From positions 29,985-93,984 of the forward strand of contig RSEH01000188.1 of NCBI GenBank assembly GCA_006503475.1: 64,000 bases of DNA, given 5' to 3'. This DNA comes from Stentor roeselii (taxonomy: Eukaryota > Ciliophora > Heterotrichea > Heterotrichida > Stentoridae). The notes under the pieces are model-generated. The model did no database searches, was not told where the DNA came from, and saw nothing but the letters and a program-made list of their open reading frames with translations. A program made the position numbers and the translations under genes. Positions 17,601 to 26,429 of this stretch are shown in pieces; position 1 is the first letter of the stretch; every line of letters begins with the position of its first letter.

Positions 17601-19614
17601 CCTTTTCACTGTTTTATTCGGAGACAAATTTGATAAACATGGACAAAACAAGGTCTTAAGACAAGATTTCACTGAAGTCATCTTCGAAGTCACTGAATGG
17701 AAACTGAACCAAGACGACCTCTTCCTCTTGATAAGCGACCTTGACCCCAGAAACTCCGGCCTCATCAACTACGCGGTTTTCATTGGAAAACTTGAAAATT
17801 TCATTATTTTAAACAAGTTCGTCGACAGGTTCTTCGTGAGGCTCAAACAAGACCTGGTGGATTTAGAAATCGATTTAAACAAAGTCTTCAAAGATCAGTT
17901 CCTATTGTACTCAATGTCTGAACTGTTCGATGAACTCAGAGCACAAAAGCTTTTCGTCGACTTAGAAGAATTTATCAAAGTTTTCCGCAAACTCGACCTG
18001 GAAGAAACAGGAAAAATCGAGGTCCATGTTTTTATCAGCAAACTTTACTCAAGTGGATTGAAAAAACGCACAAATCGCAAAAATACTGAAAAATTCCGAC
18101 TTCCCAGTCAAGACTTGAAAAACTCTCAGAAAAAGTCTTCAGAAAATATTTTAGCTCCTGTGAATCCTTTAAAAAAAATAGAAAAAGTAAAAAAATTTAA
18201 ACTAAAGTTCAAAGGACCTAAACAACATTGGGCAAGGGACTACTTGCAACTTATTAAAGACTATGCAAATACTTCAAAAAAAACGATGAGGCAAGTTTTT
18301 CAAGAATTTGACTTGGATAAAAGTGGATCTTTGACGAAAAATGAGTTTAGAAATGCTTTTGAGAAGTTAGGAGTTCCTATGTCGTTAGGTGAACTTGACA
18401 TGTTGATGAATGAACTTGATTTGAATAGAGATGGAAGAGTTTCTCTTGTTGAATTTGAAAGACTTGCTGGAAAACGTGAGATGGATGAAAGAATTGAGAA
18501 GTTTTTAGAAGATATCAGAGAAACAGTAGTTCTTAAAAGGGTTGACTTACGGAAGTTATTTTCAAATGTAGACATTTACGAGTCAAACTACGTCACTTAT
18601 GAAGAATTTTTAGAAATTGTTGGAAGTTTTTACAATCGACTCACTCGCAACGACTTACTCGAAATCGCGAAGTACCTCGACATCGACAACGACAAGAAGC
18701 TGTTTTACTCCGAGTTCATCGGCAGGATGATGTTAGACGAAATCGAGAAGCTCAACAAAAAACTCGTGAAAATCATTCGAAAGAAAGACCTGGACCTTGA
18801 AGGAATTTTCATGAATTTCGACTCAAGAAAAGACAAATGCTTGAATTTCAGAACCTTCATCATGGCCTTCGGCTCTATGAGTCTTCCTTTTTCAAGAGAA
18901 GAATACGCCATGGTCATCTTGGAAAATCCGATTCATAGGACTAGCGACGGCAGGTATTCTTATGAAGACCTTCTGGAAATTCTTGACCTTCGAAGGAAAA
19001 ACATTAAAAAACTTAAAATCACTTATTTAAGTACCCCGGGAAATCAACTTGCTGGAGAAAATGATCAAATTTATAGAAAAATTTATGAAGTTTGTGAAAG
19101 GAATAATTTTGATATTGAAAAAGCTTTTAAGAATGTGGAAGGGTCGAATGATGGAAGGGTTTCTATGCTTGGGTTGCAGAATGGATTGAAGAATGTTAGG
19201 GTTTTACTTACTGAGTTTGAATATAACTCGATTTTTACTGAGTTTGATTTGAAAAAAACAGGGAAAATTGATTTGGATGGTTTTTTGAAAAGAGTTTTGA
19301 GAGATGCTGTTAGGATTAATTTGAATGAGATGATGTTTGCTGCTACGGTTTTAAGTAAGATCAGGGGGTATATTGAAGAAAGACAACTTGACCCTGTGAC
19401 TTTTTTTAAAAGGTTTTATTTGGATAACCAAGGGAATATTTCGCTTTATAACTTTTATAGTGCTTTGAGGTTCATTGATGTGGATCCGGATGACCCGATT
19501 ACTCAGAAAATGATCAGTTACTTTATTAATCCTTCTGGTGAAAGTATTGACTTTAAAGTATTCGAGTATGCTATGAGACATATTACACCAAAGACACCTG
19601 TTAGAGGTAAGTAA
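14671..19614 (+). CDS. Large multi-EF-hand protein with Asn/Pro/Tyr-rich N terminus
   Basis: The 1647-residue protein starts with about 150 residues rich in Asn, Pro, Tyr, Gln and Gly, a prion-like low-complexity segment. It continues as an array of EF-hand pairs. Well-formed calcium loops include DKNGDGSLGFYE (about residue 513), DTDKDGSISLAE (550), DFDHSSSLTKRE (605), DSNRDNSISFLE (640), DLDKSGSLTKNE (1213), DLNRDGRVSLVE (1250) and DIDNDKKLFYSE (1335). Many other units keep the helix-loop-helix hydrophobic pattern but have lost acidic ligands. There is no kinase, membrane segment or signal peptide. I chose the ATG at 14671 because it begins the low-complexity coding segment; an in-frame ATG at 14584 is possible. 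Long EF-hand proteins suit calcium-driven contractile fibres of ciliates, but this role is inferred. Confidence 0.85.
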   Translation: MNRTDYYANHPDSWNQPGDSRSGGGPQNFGYPNEGYNQPRDYYPNPGSHQYQQPLGYPPDRGAWGNPSNQMNQPDFNNYNPRYSNYPENNYPANQNNWYPDYRGNPPYSSYQDSRGFSSQRFDPRKAAGQVVFTDPSLHRGQNFRGQTSGIEAMSSNNYYFYYVIDPIVAQKPKINLKDLPVDPEEELQKKREEWQKYQTAERLLNEYPMPQVIRSISEFVIKIGFDPLNHFQKLDTENKGKVIKKQFFSITVERWGLVRNSITSQAEVDRLAEIFDIYNTGEFYYLEFCKKVHNPEYRMDGEAAARIVDPLWKEKAYRDLAAEAFKKNIDLLELFEKLDKENLQSLTLNEFCKGIMSFTNKFNPLEIALFSDEFDFRHNEVIDYPRFCHSIQEFLNKKAVYEKVLSLLARFCSDYQINFSARLSRFDERNTKQVTREDFYSVLREIRFDTSSDDFHVFCDEIIRTKDGLLDLRFVLERLPNVREPFIIEEIYSKIKNFIMSQNQDLTETFSKFDKNGDGSLGFYEFTQALQIIGLDDLPARDIALVIQDLDTDKDGSISLAEFADKLEMSSEMLQTRVSLSFFRKIEKFLKEKGKKIQDFFRLHDFDHSSSLTKREFYRMIQTLELDLKDNDVEDLFIEIDSNRDNSISFLEFSKKYEKTIRAIQQRDAMIKAKIKKEMRNRQVREVFFPSFDPSSSMHAFYPKDLWKGLDSLRLGLLEDDFDFVIEEILDGKTCADLDDILVYLGLKLKSVATQREPSQQIGGLKDQVLLPKWGEKWLKQIRSYSRTRKIEVKTLLESYNRDRSGKMIIPEFVLLLKDTTFALGKDEQEGLITHLKREGKIDVKTLLKLIQDLYSPAEELLELLKEFFNKTKRKISEVFFVDQHAQISKEGFFKGFQIVDPSIEHFEVVELINFINKETGGAKENSFNISASALAKILDIKGENQENFISPRTFNRKSLNRIYDVIAESAVQQDVLFTVLFGDKFDKHGQNKVLRQDFTEVIFEVTEWKLNQDDLFLLISDLDPRNSGLINYAVFIGKLENFIILNKFVDRFFVRLKQDLVDLEIDLNKVFKDQFLLYSMSELFDELRAQKLFVDLEEFIKVFRKLDLEETGKIEVHVFISKLYSSGLKKRTNRKNTEKFRLPSQDLKNSQKKSSENILAPVNPLKKIEKVKKFKLKFKGPKQHWARDYLQLIKDYANTSKKTMRQVFQEFDLDKSGSLTKNEFRNAFEKLGVPMSLGELDMLMNELDLNRDGRVSLVEFERLAGKREMDERIEKFLEDIRETVVLKRVDLRKLFSNVDIYESNYVTYEEFLEIVGSFYNRLTRNDLLEIAKYLDIDNDKKLFYSEFIGRMMLDEIEKLNKKLVKIIRKKDLDLEGIFMNFDSRKDKCLNFRTFIMAFGSMSLPFSREEYAMVILENPIHRTSDGRYSYEDLLEILDLRRKNIKKLKITYLSTPGNQLAGENDQIYRKIYEVCERNNFDIEKAFKNVEGSNDGRVSMLGLQNGLKNVRVLLTEFEYNSIFTEFDLKKTGKIDLDGFLKRVLRDAVRINLNEMMFAATVLSKIRGYIEERQLDPVTFFKRFYLDNQGNISLYNFYSALRFIDVDPDDPITQKMISYFINPSGESIDFKVFEYAMRHITPKTPVRGK

Positions 19615-19791
19615 CAAAATTATTTAATTAATCCTTAGAAAATATTCAATTTTATCAGTATTGGCATTCAACCTATTTATACTGAATATAAATAAGTAAC
19701 ATCAACAAATCAATCCGATTAACATCAAACTTATCTTTAAACTCTTCACAAACTCATAAAATTCCAAACACTTTAGCCTTCATATATTTAA

Positions 19792-21348
19792 ATGTCATCC
19801 GACTTTCGCATCCGAGGAATTCCAAAGCCAATTACTGGTCAATTTCAAAGACCTTTGAAATCCTCTCAATTCGAAGAAGTGCTTCGTGAGTCCGAGCAGT
19901 TAGTATCCGAAGCAAACAACCAAGAAGAAGAAGTAGTAACCTTAAACGCCGACCTATCCTACAGCTTGAAGTCAATAAGCAGCATATACCTCGACAACAA
20001 CCCTCGTTTCCAAGAGTTAAAAAAAACTCTAGAGTCCTACCACCTGGACTGCCGTAGAAAGAAGCCTCAACTGCACCCGGGTAAGTCATCTCAATGGCGA
20101 CAAATCGTCTACGCCTCTCTTCATCGTCTTCTCCACGAATGCGTATTCACCAACATCCGAAGACTACAAATCGAGTACTTAAACAAGGTCTACGAATGGT
20201 TTTACGCAAAAATAGGAGTCACAGTCGAACCTTCAAAGCCTCTCGAGTCTCTTCCCAACCTCCCTTCAGACCACCCTGACGATGCCGAAGACCAAATTTC
20301 CTTATCAAGCCAAAAACGCAACCAAAGTGCAGCAAGTTTAAGACCCAGAACAGCGAACACCAACAATTCAAAGGTTTTCGATTCACGTCCAACAAGTGCA
20401 GCAGTAAAACTTCCCGTTCAAGCTTTTGTCGGCTCTGGAGAGCCTTACGGAGAAATCCCTGAAGTCGACTTCGAGAACTCCTTCATCAGCTACATGCCCT
20501 TCGGAGAAGAAATCGAACAGAAAGTTGAACAACGGTTTAAAGAAAATCGTTTAAAAGACCTGGCAGAAAAGCGTCTTCGAGATGAAATGCGTGCAAAGGT
20601 TGATAGTTGGACTATTATTAGAGCAAGGAAAACTGAAGAGTTTAATCGAAAGTTTGAATCTAATCGCTTTGGAAGTAAATTTGATAAAAGAGCTTATTCG
20701 CCCAGTCGGCCTCATACAGCTTCTGAGGCTCAGTTGAGTAGAGGAAAGGTTTTTGAAATGCAGGACCCGGAAGGCGAATCACTTCCGCCACTTAAAACGG
20801 AACCGGTCCAGACTACGAAGAATGAAGTGCAGGTTGAAACTACTCAGCCTTTACATAAGATGAGCAAAATAGCGACTATTAGAAAATTGCATGAAGAGAT
20901 ATTGGAAGGGGATGAAAGCTTTGAAGAGCCTAATAATTTATTGGATCATGATCCTACTGCTGTCACGCTTAGTGCTTATTCGAAGTCAGGACAGCTGTGG
21001 AATAGAGAGGTTGTTAGACCTCATACTGCTGGGTATCTTCCTCCTGCTAGAAATATCGCTTCCAGGGGACTTGCTGGACAGTCTAGACCTGTCACTGCTC
21101 AGAGGGCTAGCCAGCTGGAGGAGATTAATGAGGTTAAGAAGCAACTTGCTAAGAAGAATATTCCGTGTAGTATTGATACTTTGAAGTATGGACTTTTAAT
21201 GCCTGAAGACCTGCCTTGCGAGTCTCTAACCTACCTGACCCTTCCAGCTCCAGGTGCAGGTCTATTAGTGAACCCCTTCACAAAGCTGGGTAAAAAGGGT
21301 AAAAAGAAAGGAAAAAAGGGCAAAAAAGGTAAAAAATCCAAGAAATAA
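19792..21348 (+). CDS. Uncharacterised protein with RPHTA motifs and KGK tail
   Basis: I do not recognise this 518-residue protein. The N-terminal third contains a helical region with conserved-looking YHLDCRRKKPQLHPGKSSQWRQIVYASLHRLLHECVF and YLNKVYEWFYAKIG. The middle is disordered and carries several RP(H/T)(T/S)A peptides (RPTSAA, RPHTASEA, RPHTAGYL, RPVTAQ), a motif I have seen often in ciliary proteins. The C terminus is almost pure Lys-Gly (GKKGKKKGKKGKKGKKSKK). It ends 11 bp from the convergent WDR27-like gene. The 90 nt before the ATG contain 22 C but only 2 G. A cilium-associated or microtubule-binding role is possible from the basic tail and RPHTA peptides, but unproven. Confidence 0.75.
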   Translation: MSSDFRIRGIPKPITGQFQRPLKSSQFEEVLRESEQLVSEANNQEEEVVTLNADLSYSLKSISSIYLDNNPRFQELKKTLESYHLDCRRKKPQLHPGKSSQWRQIVYASLHRLLHECVFTNIRRLQIEYLNKVYEWFYAKIGVTVEPSKPLESLPNLPSDHPDDAEDQISLSSQKRNQSAASLRPRTANTNNSKVFDSRPTSAAVKLPVQAFVGSGEPYGEIPEVDFENSFISYMPFGEEIEQKVEQRFKENRLKDLAEKRLRDEMRAKVDSWTIIRARKTEEFNRKFESNRFGSKFDKRAYSPSRPHTASEAQLSRGKVFEMQDPEGESLPPLKTEPVQTTKNEVQVETTQPLHKMSKIATIRKLHEEILEGDESFEEPNNLLDHDPTAVTLSAYSKSGQLWNREVVRPHTAGYLPPARNIASRGLAGQSRPVTAQRASQLEEINEVKKQLAKKNIPCSIDTLKYGLLMPEDLPCESLTYLTLPAPGAGLLVNPFTKLGKKGKKKGKKGKKGKKSKK

Positions 21349-21359
21349 TAACTAATTTT

Positions 21360-23540
21360 TCATGAGAAAAACTTAATTCTTCCATCATTCCCAGCCACAC
21401 AAACCTGTTGAAAAAGTGGATTCCAAGCAACATCATTAGTGACATCTCTAAATCCTTTAAGTCTTGAGAGCACCTTGGTAGTCCTCAAGTCCCAGACATA
21501 AGCCGAGCGGTCTTCAGAGCCACTTGCAATATAATTACGACAAGGACTGATACTTGCTCCAAGTTCCAAAGCGGTATTCGTATGTCCAACGAAAACTAAA
21601 GGGTCATCCGCGACTCTCAAGTCAAAAAGTCTAACAAAATTATCTGAAGAACATGTCAAAAACAAGTTAAAACTTTCACTATCAGCTTCAGAGTAATCAG
21701 AAGAGCTAAAAAATCTCAAATTATGAATCATTTTTCGATGGACTGTTGGAATTGTGCAGATTTCTAATTGTTTATCCACGTCCCAAACAGATACTACTTT
21801 ATTTGACCCTGCAGCGAGAATTAAATGTGAATAAAAACTATTGTGACAGGCAGTTCTTGTGATACTTTGAGCATTTTCTTGTTTTAACTTAAGAACCTGT
21901 TTAAACTGACATTTCGCTTGAAGTCTTTTCACGTCATCCTTGAAAAAAGGGTCTCTTAATTTGTACCTAAATAAACAAATCTCATTACCATTGACAAGAC
22001 TGATAAACTTATCAACAAAGTAAAACTTTCCATCAGAGTAGTTCCCATTAATAGACAAAAGACATTCTCCAGCTTTCGCACCTGACAAGTTCCATAGTTT
22101 TGAGCAGTATTTATTAGAAGTTGTTAAAATTTGACTACAAGTTGAACTCCAAGTTAAAGAATTCACTTGCCATTCATGTCCTACTAATGCAAGTCTCTCG
22201 CCTTTGTATTTTGAATAAGGAAGTCTTGAAATATATGCTGCTGAGTCTCCTCCGCAAGAGGCAAGCTTGGAACCTGAGCGATCGTAACTTATGCAAAAAA
22301 TTGCACCGTTGTGAAGGTGGATGTCTTTTGATTCCTCAGTTGATGATGATGGAGGAGATCCGGGATTTGAGTAGCTTTGGGCTTTGGCTAAGAGATTTTT
22401 TGGTTTTTTTATTGGCTTTGACTGGGAACCGTACCCGGAACTTTTGATTTTTTTGTGAAAAGTAACGGGCTGGTCTGCTAGTGATTTTTTTCCTTTTTTT
22501 GAAAATTTCTTATCTGGCTTTTTGAAGTTGTTTAAAAGAGAGCTGGTAGGTTCGAAGTCCATCATTACATTTATTGCTTCTGAAGGTCGGACTAGAATTA
22601 CTTGTGATTTGGTTTCTTCTAGGTCTTCTTGTTTTTTCTCATCTAGTGATGGATTGCTTCTCATAAGGGAAGTTTCTTTTTCATCAGTTTCTGAAAAATC
22701 ATCAGAGTAGACTTCTTCATCAAACTCTTGATTTTCATTTAAACTTGATTCCAAATTTTGAATTTTCAGAACTTCCAGTCCACAATCTGAAACTCCAACG
22801 AAAAATTCATTAGAAAAAAAGTACTGCCGTATTTTATCCTGCATCGGAATAGTATGAACATGATTACCCTCCTTATACATCAAAACACTTTGCGGCATTG
22901 CACAAAACAAGTACTCATTCATCGAAAATACTTTAAAAACAAGTTCATGAACAGAGGGTAAAATGATGTTATTATGCAAGTCAATCACTTTTCCACTCAA
23001 CAACAGCAAAATCTTATCACCCTGGCCAAGTCCTTTAACCACAACATCTAAAAAATAATGATCCTTTAAACAGTCCACCTCAGCGATTCGAATCCTTTTC
23101 TTAAATCGACAAACCAAGTACCCTCCAAAGACCTGACATTCAAGAGGCTTCTCTGATTCAAAAGATCCTAAAAGTTGCCCTTCAAGCGAGTAAAAAACCA
23201 CTTGAAACTCAATATAAACCGCTACAAACCTTCCAAGGGCCAAAACCACTCCAGGAGAAATTCCACGATATAAAATTATCTGACTTTCAAGGTGATGATG
23301 AGAAGGGTCATGACAACTCTTGTGAGTCATCAAGTCAAATAAATAAATCGAGTCATTTGTGCTGAAAGCGAGGTACCCACCTTCAAGTATGCAAGATTGT
23401 ATCAGGAAGTCAAAAGTAAAAAGTTTTTCCAGAGGGTCTTGCACTTTGAATAAAGAATTTTGCAGGAATAAGAAATTGTTGGACAAAGCGACCTGGTCTA
23501 CCTGAAGGTCAAGTTTAAGAAAAGGGGAGATAATATTCAT
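21360..23540 (-). CDS. WD40 protein, WDR27-like
   Basis: The 726-residue protein forms two WD40 propellers separated by an acidic and basic linker at about residues 265-400. The C-terminal propeller has clear repeats: HNGAIFCISYDRSGSKLASCGGDSAAYI, GHEWQVNSLTWSSTCSQILTTSNKYCSKLWNL, KVVSVWDVDKQLEI, DNFVRLFDLRV, and the final CRNYIASGSEDRSAYVWDLRTTKVLSRL...DVTNDVAWNPLFQQVCVAGNDGRIKFF. The length, the weak N-terminal half and this last repeat pair resemble WDR27, a protein with no firm molecular role. A general WD40 scaffold is the alternative. Its ATG is 62 bp from the divergent TPS/TPP-like gene. Confidence 0.75.
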   Translation of the reverse strand: MNIISPFLKLDLQVDQVALSNNFLFLQNSLFKVQDPLEKLFTFDFLIQSCILEGGYLAFSTNDSIYLFDLMTHKSCHDPSHHHLESQIILYRGISPGVVLALGRFVAVYIEFQVVFYSLEGQLLGSFESEKPLECQVFGGYLVCRFKKRIRIAEVDCLKDHYFLDVVVKGLGQGDKILLLLSGKVIDLHNNIILPSVHELVFKVFSMNEYLFCAMPQSVLMYKEGNHVHTIPMQDKIRQYFFSNEFFVGVSDCGLEVLKIQNLESSLNENQEFDEEVYSDDFSETDEKETSLMRSNPSLDEKKQEDLEETKSQVILVRPSEAINVMMDFEPTSSLLNNFKKPDKKFSKKGKKSLADQPVTFHKKIKSSGYGSQSKPIKKPKNLLAKAQSYSNPGSPPSSSTEESKDIHLHNGAIFCISYDRSGSKLASCGGDSAAYISRLPYSKYKGERLALVGHEWQVNSLTWSSTCSQILTTSNKYCSKLWNLSGAKAGECLLSINGNYSDGKFYFVDKFISLVNGNEICLFRYKLRDPFFKDDVKRLQAKCQFKQVLKLKQENAQSITRTACHNSFYSHLILAAGSNKVVSVWDVDKQLEICTIPTVHRKMIHNLRFFSSSDYSEADSESFNLFLTCSSDNFVRLFDLRVADDPLVFVGHTNTALELGASISPCRNYIASGSEDRSAYVWDLRTTKVLSRLKGFRDVTNDVAWNPLFQQVCVAGNDGRIKFFS

Positions 23541-23602
23541 TTGATTTGAATGATTTGGATTTATGGAGGCGTAGATGAGAAGATCATGGCGAATATAGTA
23601 AA

Positions 23603-26407
23603 ATGAGTTTAAGGTCTAAAGTTTATATCAGTTTTCAATGCGATGACTCATTTGATGTCAGGCTTATCGGAAATACTGACTCCACTGGCAACTGGGATCC
23701 TAACAAGGCACTTGTGATGACTGGAGAGGACTCGACTTTTAGAATTTCAATTGACTTGCCTTTTAACGCGATATTCGAGTATAAATACCTGAAGTTCAAT
23801 GAAAGTATTGAATGGGAGTCATTTTCAAACCGGAAGTTAAAATGTGCAGCTTCGATAATCCAAGTGAATGACTCATCAAAATCGCCGATTTCTAAAGTTT
23901 TTTTCCAGTCCTCATCACAAAAGCAGCATAATTACGAGAAACTTCCTCTTTTGAAGGATAGTTTGAAGTTCACTGTGAATGATTCGATAATCTTCGTGAA
24001 TTTCAACCTGCCGATTAGAGTAAGCCGAAACCCGGGGTATTCAGATGACAACCTTTCGAACAGATGGCAAATTGAGAGTAACAAAGGGATTTGGTTGCCT
24101 TTTCTATATGATTTGACAGTTGACAAGAACATAAACATCTTTTGGGTAGGGTGGCCAGGTCTTGTTCTCGACTCAGAAGAAGAGAAAAAGTCTTTAAGCG
24201 AGTTTTTATCGATTAACTTCAAGTGCTACCCAGTTTTTCTTTCTAAATCCGAAGTGACTTCTTTTCAGTTCTTTTGCAATAAAGTCCTCTTCCCGTTATT
24301 CTGCAATATAATCCACACGTCAGTATCAAAAGTGCCTCAATATTCACTAGAAGACTGGGAAGTATATAAAAGTGTGAATTCAATATTTTCAGAAGTTATC
24401 ATGAATAACTACTCAGATCAACTCATCTGGATAAATGACTTTTCATTGATGTTAACTCCGACTTTTGTATCACGTCGTATTCATGAACTGCTCAACATCG
24501 GGTTTTACCTTCAGTCGCCTTTTCCAAGTACTGAAGTTTTCAAGTTACTTCCTCAGGCTGAGTCGATTTTACACTCGATCCTTGCCTGTGACTTGGTAAG
24601 TTTCCATTCTTATGACTATGCCAGTGAGTTTTTAAAGACTTGTAAGCAAATCATTGGAATTGAACATCATTTTTCAAAGGAAGGATGCTTGTTGATTGAG
24701 TACTTTGGAAGACATATCATGGTCAGAGTTGGCGACATTGGAACGGAAAATGAAAAAATTGAAAATATTCTTAAGACTAACGAGTTTTTTCAGTTGAAGA
24801 AGCCTCTTGAAAGTAAATATTTTGGACATAAGGTCGTGCTTGGAGTTGATACCTTGTCAGACCTGTCAGGGATTTATCTAAAACTCAAGGCTTTTGGAAA
24901 ACATTTGAAAAAAAGTCAAAATTCTACTATTTTACTTCAGTACCTGACATCAACTAAGATTTACTCTGAAGAAGAAACTCGAGTTTTAAGGGAAAAACTT
25001 GTGAAAATCGCTGAAAAAATCAATGAGAAAGTAGGAAGACAAGCTGTTGAACTTGTTTTTAAAGACTTGTCATCATGTGAACGATATGCTTTAATGTCAG
25101 TATCATCAGCGCTTCTTAACACGAGTTTAAAGGACAGCATGTGCCTGATTCCTTATGAGTTCCTCATCGTTAACCAAGGCAATTACAAGCCGATCATCGT
25201 TTCAGAAAATGCAGGAGTGAGTCGATCTCTAAGAAGCTTCATAAAAGTTAACCCCTTCAGCAAGACCAACATCGTAGAAGCCTTGGACATGTCAACGACA
25301 AACAAACATCAAGATTGCAGGTCTTACGACATTGACTGGCTTCATCGAAACACAATGCAAAAGTGGGCAATAAGTTTTTTAAACGACTTGAAAAAAGCTA
25401 AGAAAAACCCGAAAATGATGCAATATATGAAACATGGCATGGGTGATAAAATGAAACTCGTCGCACTTCGAAAGAACTTCACGAAACTTGATGTGGAATT
25501 TTTACTTGCCACTTATAAACGTGCACATTATCGAGCAATGTTTTTTGATAATGAAGGAACACTTGTAGAGCATTTAAAAGGTGATTCTATTGAAAATCTC
25601 ACCTGCAATCCTAAGGGCAAGTTACTTGATTGTTTAAAGGACTTATGCCAAGACCCTCAAAACGTGATTTTCGTGATCACAGGGCGGGAAAAGAAAGTCC
25701 TTGACAACATTTACAACATTCCTCATTTAGGACTAGCAGCAGAATTCGGTGCTTTTATTAAATGGAACCAAAGTGACTGGGAAAGTCGAATTTCTGTGAA
25801 TGAACTTTGGAAAGACACAGCAAAGCACATCATCCAGTCTTATGTTATCAGGACTGAAGGGTCTTACTTGGAAGAAAAGGAAAATTCAATAGTTTTTCAA
25901 TATAAAAACTGCGATATTGAATACGGCTCTTGGCAGGCAAAAGAACTCGTCTCTCAACTCGACATGCTGCTCAGTCTTTACGTCGACGAATGCGAAATCG
26001 TCGAAGGCACCGGCTATGTCGAGGTCAAACCAAGGCTTATCAACAAAGGATTCACTGTCGAGTACCTTCTTGACCAGTGCTTCAAAGCAGGAATCGTCTT
26101 TGACTTCGTTCTTGTCATTGGAGATGACTCTAGTGATGAAGAAATGTTTAAAGTTCTGAAGGATATGATTGTTAATAAACATCAAGCTATTCGCGAATAT
26201 GCAAGGTGCTTTAGTGTCACTCTTGGAAGGAAACCGACGGAAGCGGACTTTTATTTGAATGATAGCTCAGAAATCATTCAGTATTTAGAAGCACTTAGAC
26301 ATTGGACGAAAAGGGACTCGGAGGCTTTTGCGAATTGGAACTCTAGTATGCATATTGTTGATATTGTTAGAAGGACTAGGGGAAGAGAGGGAGATGAAAA
26401 TATTTGA
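23603..26407 (+). CDS. CBM20-TPS-TPP protein, probable trehalose-synthase pseudoenzyme
   Basis: The 934-residue protein has an N-terminal starch-binding CBM20 domain (about 5-100, VRLIGNTDSTGNWDPNKALVM, EYKYLK), a GT20 trehalose-6-phosphate synthase domain (about 120-590) and a HAD phosphatase domain (about 640-900). The synthase is degenerate. The HDYHL substrate motif is NDFSL in WINDFSLML, and the Arg/Lys phosphate-binding motif (GVxRLDYxKGI) is GVDTLSDLSGI. The phosphatase keeps GDDSSDEEM, VITGR and NKG, but motif I is DNEGTL where DxDGT is usual, so the first Asp remains and the second is Glu. This resembles the fusion and decay seen in plant class II TPS proteins, which are regulatory. 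The gene ends with TGA 22 bp before the WDR44-like ATG. Confidence 0.9.
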   Translation: MSLRSKVYISFQCDDSFDVRLIGNTDSTGNWDPNKALVMTGEDSTFRISIDLPFNAIFEYKYLKFNESIEWESFSNRKLKCAASIIQVNDSSKSPISKVFFQSSSQKQHNYEKLPLLKDSLKFTVNDSIIFVNFNLPIRVSRNPGYSDDNLSNRWQIESNKGIWLPFLYDLTVDKNINIFWVGWPGLVLDSEEEKKSLSEFLSINFKCYPVFLSKSEVTSFQFFCNKVLFPLFCNIIHTSVSKVPQYSLEDWEVYKSVNSIFSEVIMNNYSDQLIWINDFSLMLTPTFVSRRIHELLNIGFYLQSPFPSTEVFKLLPQAESILHSILACDLVSFHSYDYASEFLKTCKQIIGIEHHFSKEGCLLIEYFGRHIMVRVGDIGTENEKIENILKTNEFFQLKKPLESKYFGHKVVLGVDTLSDLSGIYLKLKAFGKHLKKSQNSTILLQYLTSTKIYSEEETRVLREKLVKIAEKINEKVGRQAVELVFKDLSSCERYALMSVSSALLNTSLKDSMCLIPYEFLIVNQGNYKPIIVSENAGVSRSLRSFIKVNPFSKTNIVEALDMSTTNKHQDCRSYDIDWLHRNTMQKWAISFLNDLKKAKKNPKMMQYMKHGMGDKMKLVALRKNFTKLDVEFLLATYKRAHYRAMFFDNEGTLVEHLKGDSIENLTCNPKGKLLDCLKDLCQDPQNVIFVITGREKKVLDNIYNIPHLGLAAEFGAFIKWNQSDWESRISVNELWKDTAKHIIQSYVIRTEGSYLEEKENSIVFQYKNCDIEYGSWQAKELVSQLDMLLSLYVDECEIVEGTGYVEVKPRLINKGFTVEYLLDQCFKAGIVFDFVLVIGDDSSDEEMFKVLKDMIVNKHQAIREYARCFSVTLGRKPTEADFYLNDSSEIIQYLEALRHWTKRDSEAFANWNSSMHIVDIVRRTRGREGDENI

Positions 26408-26429
26408 TTTTTTTTTAGACTATAAATTT

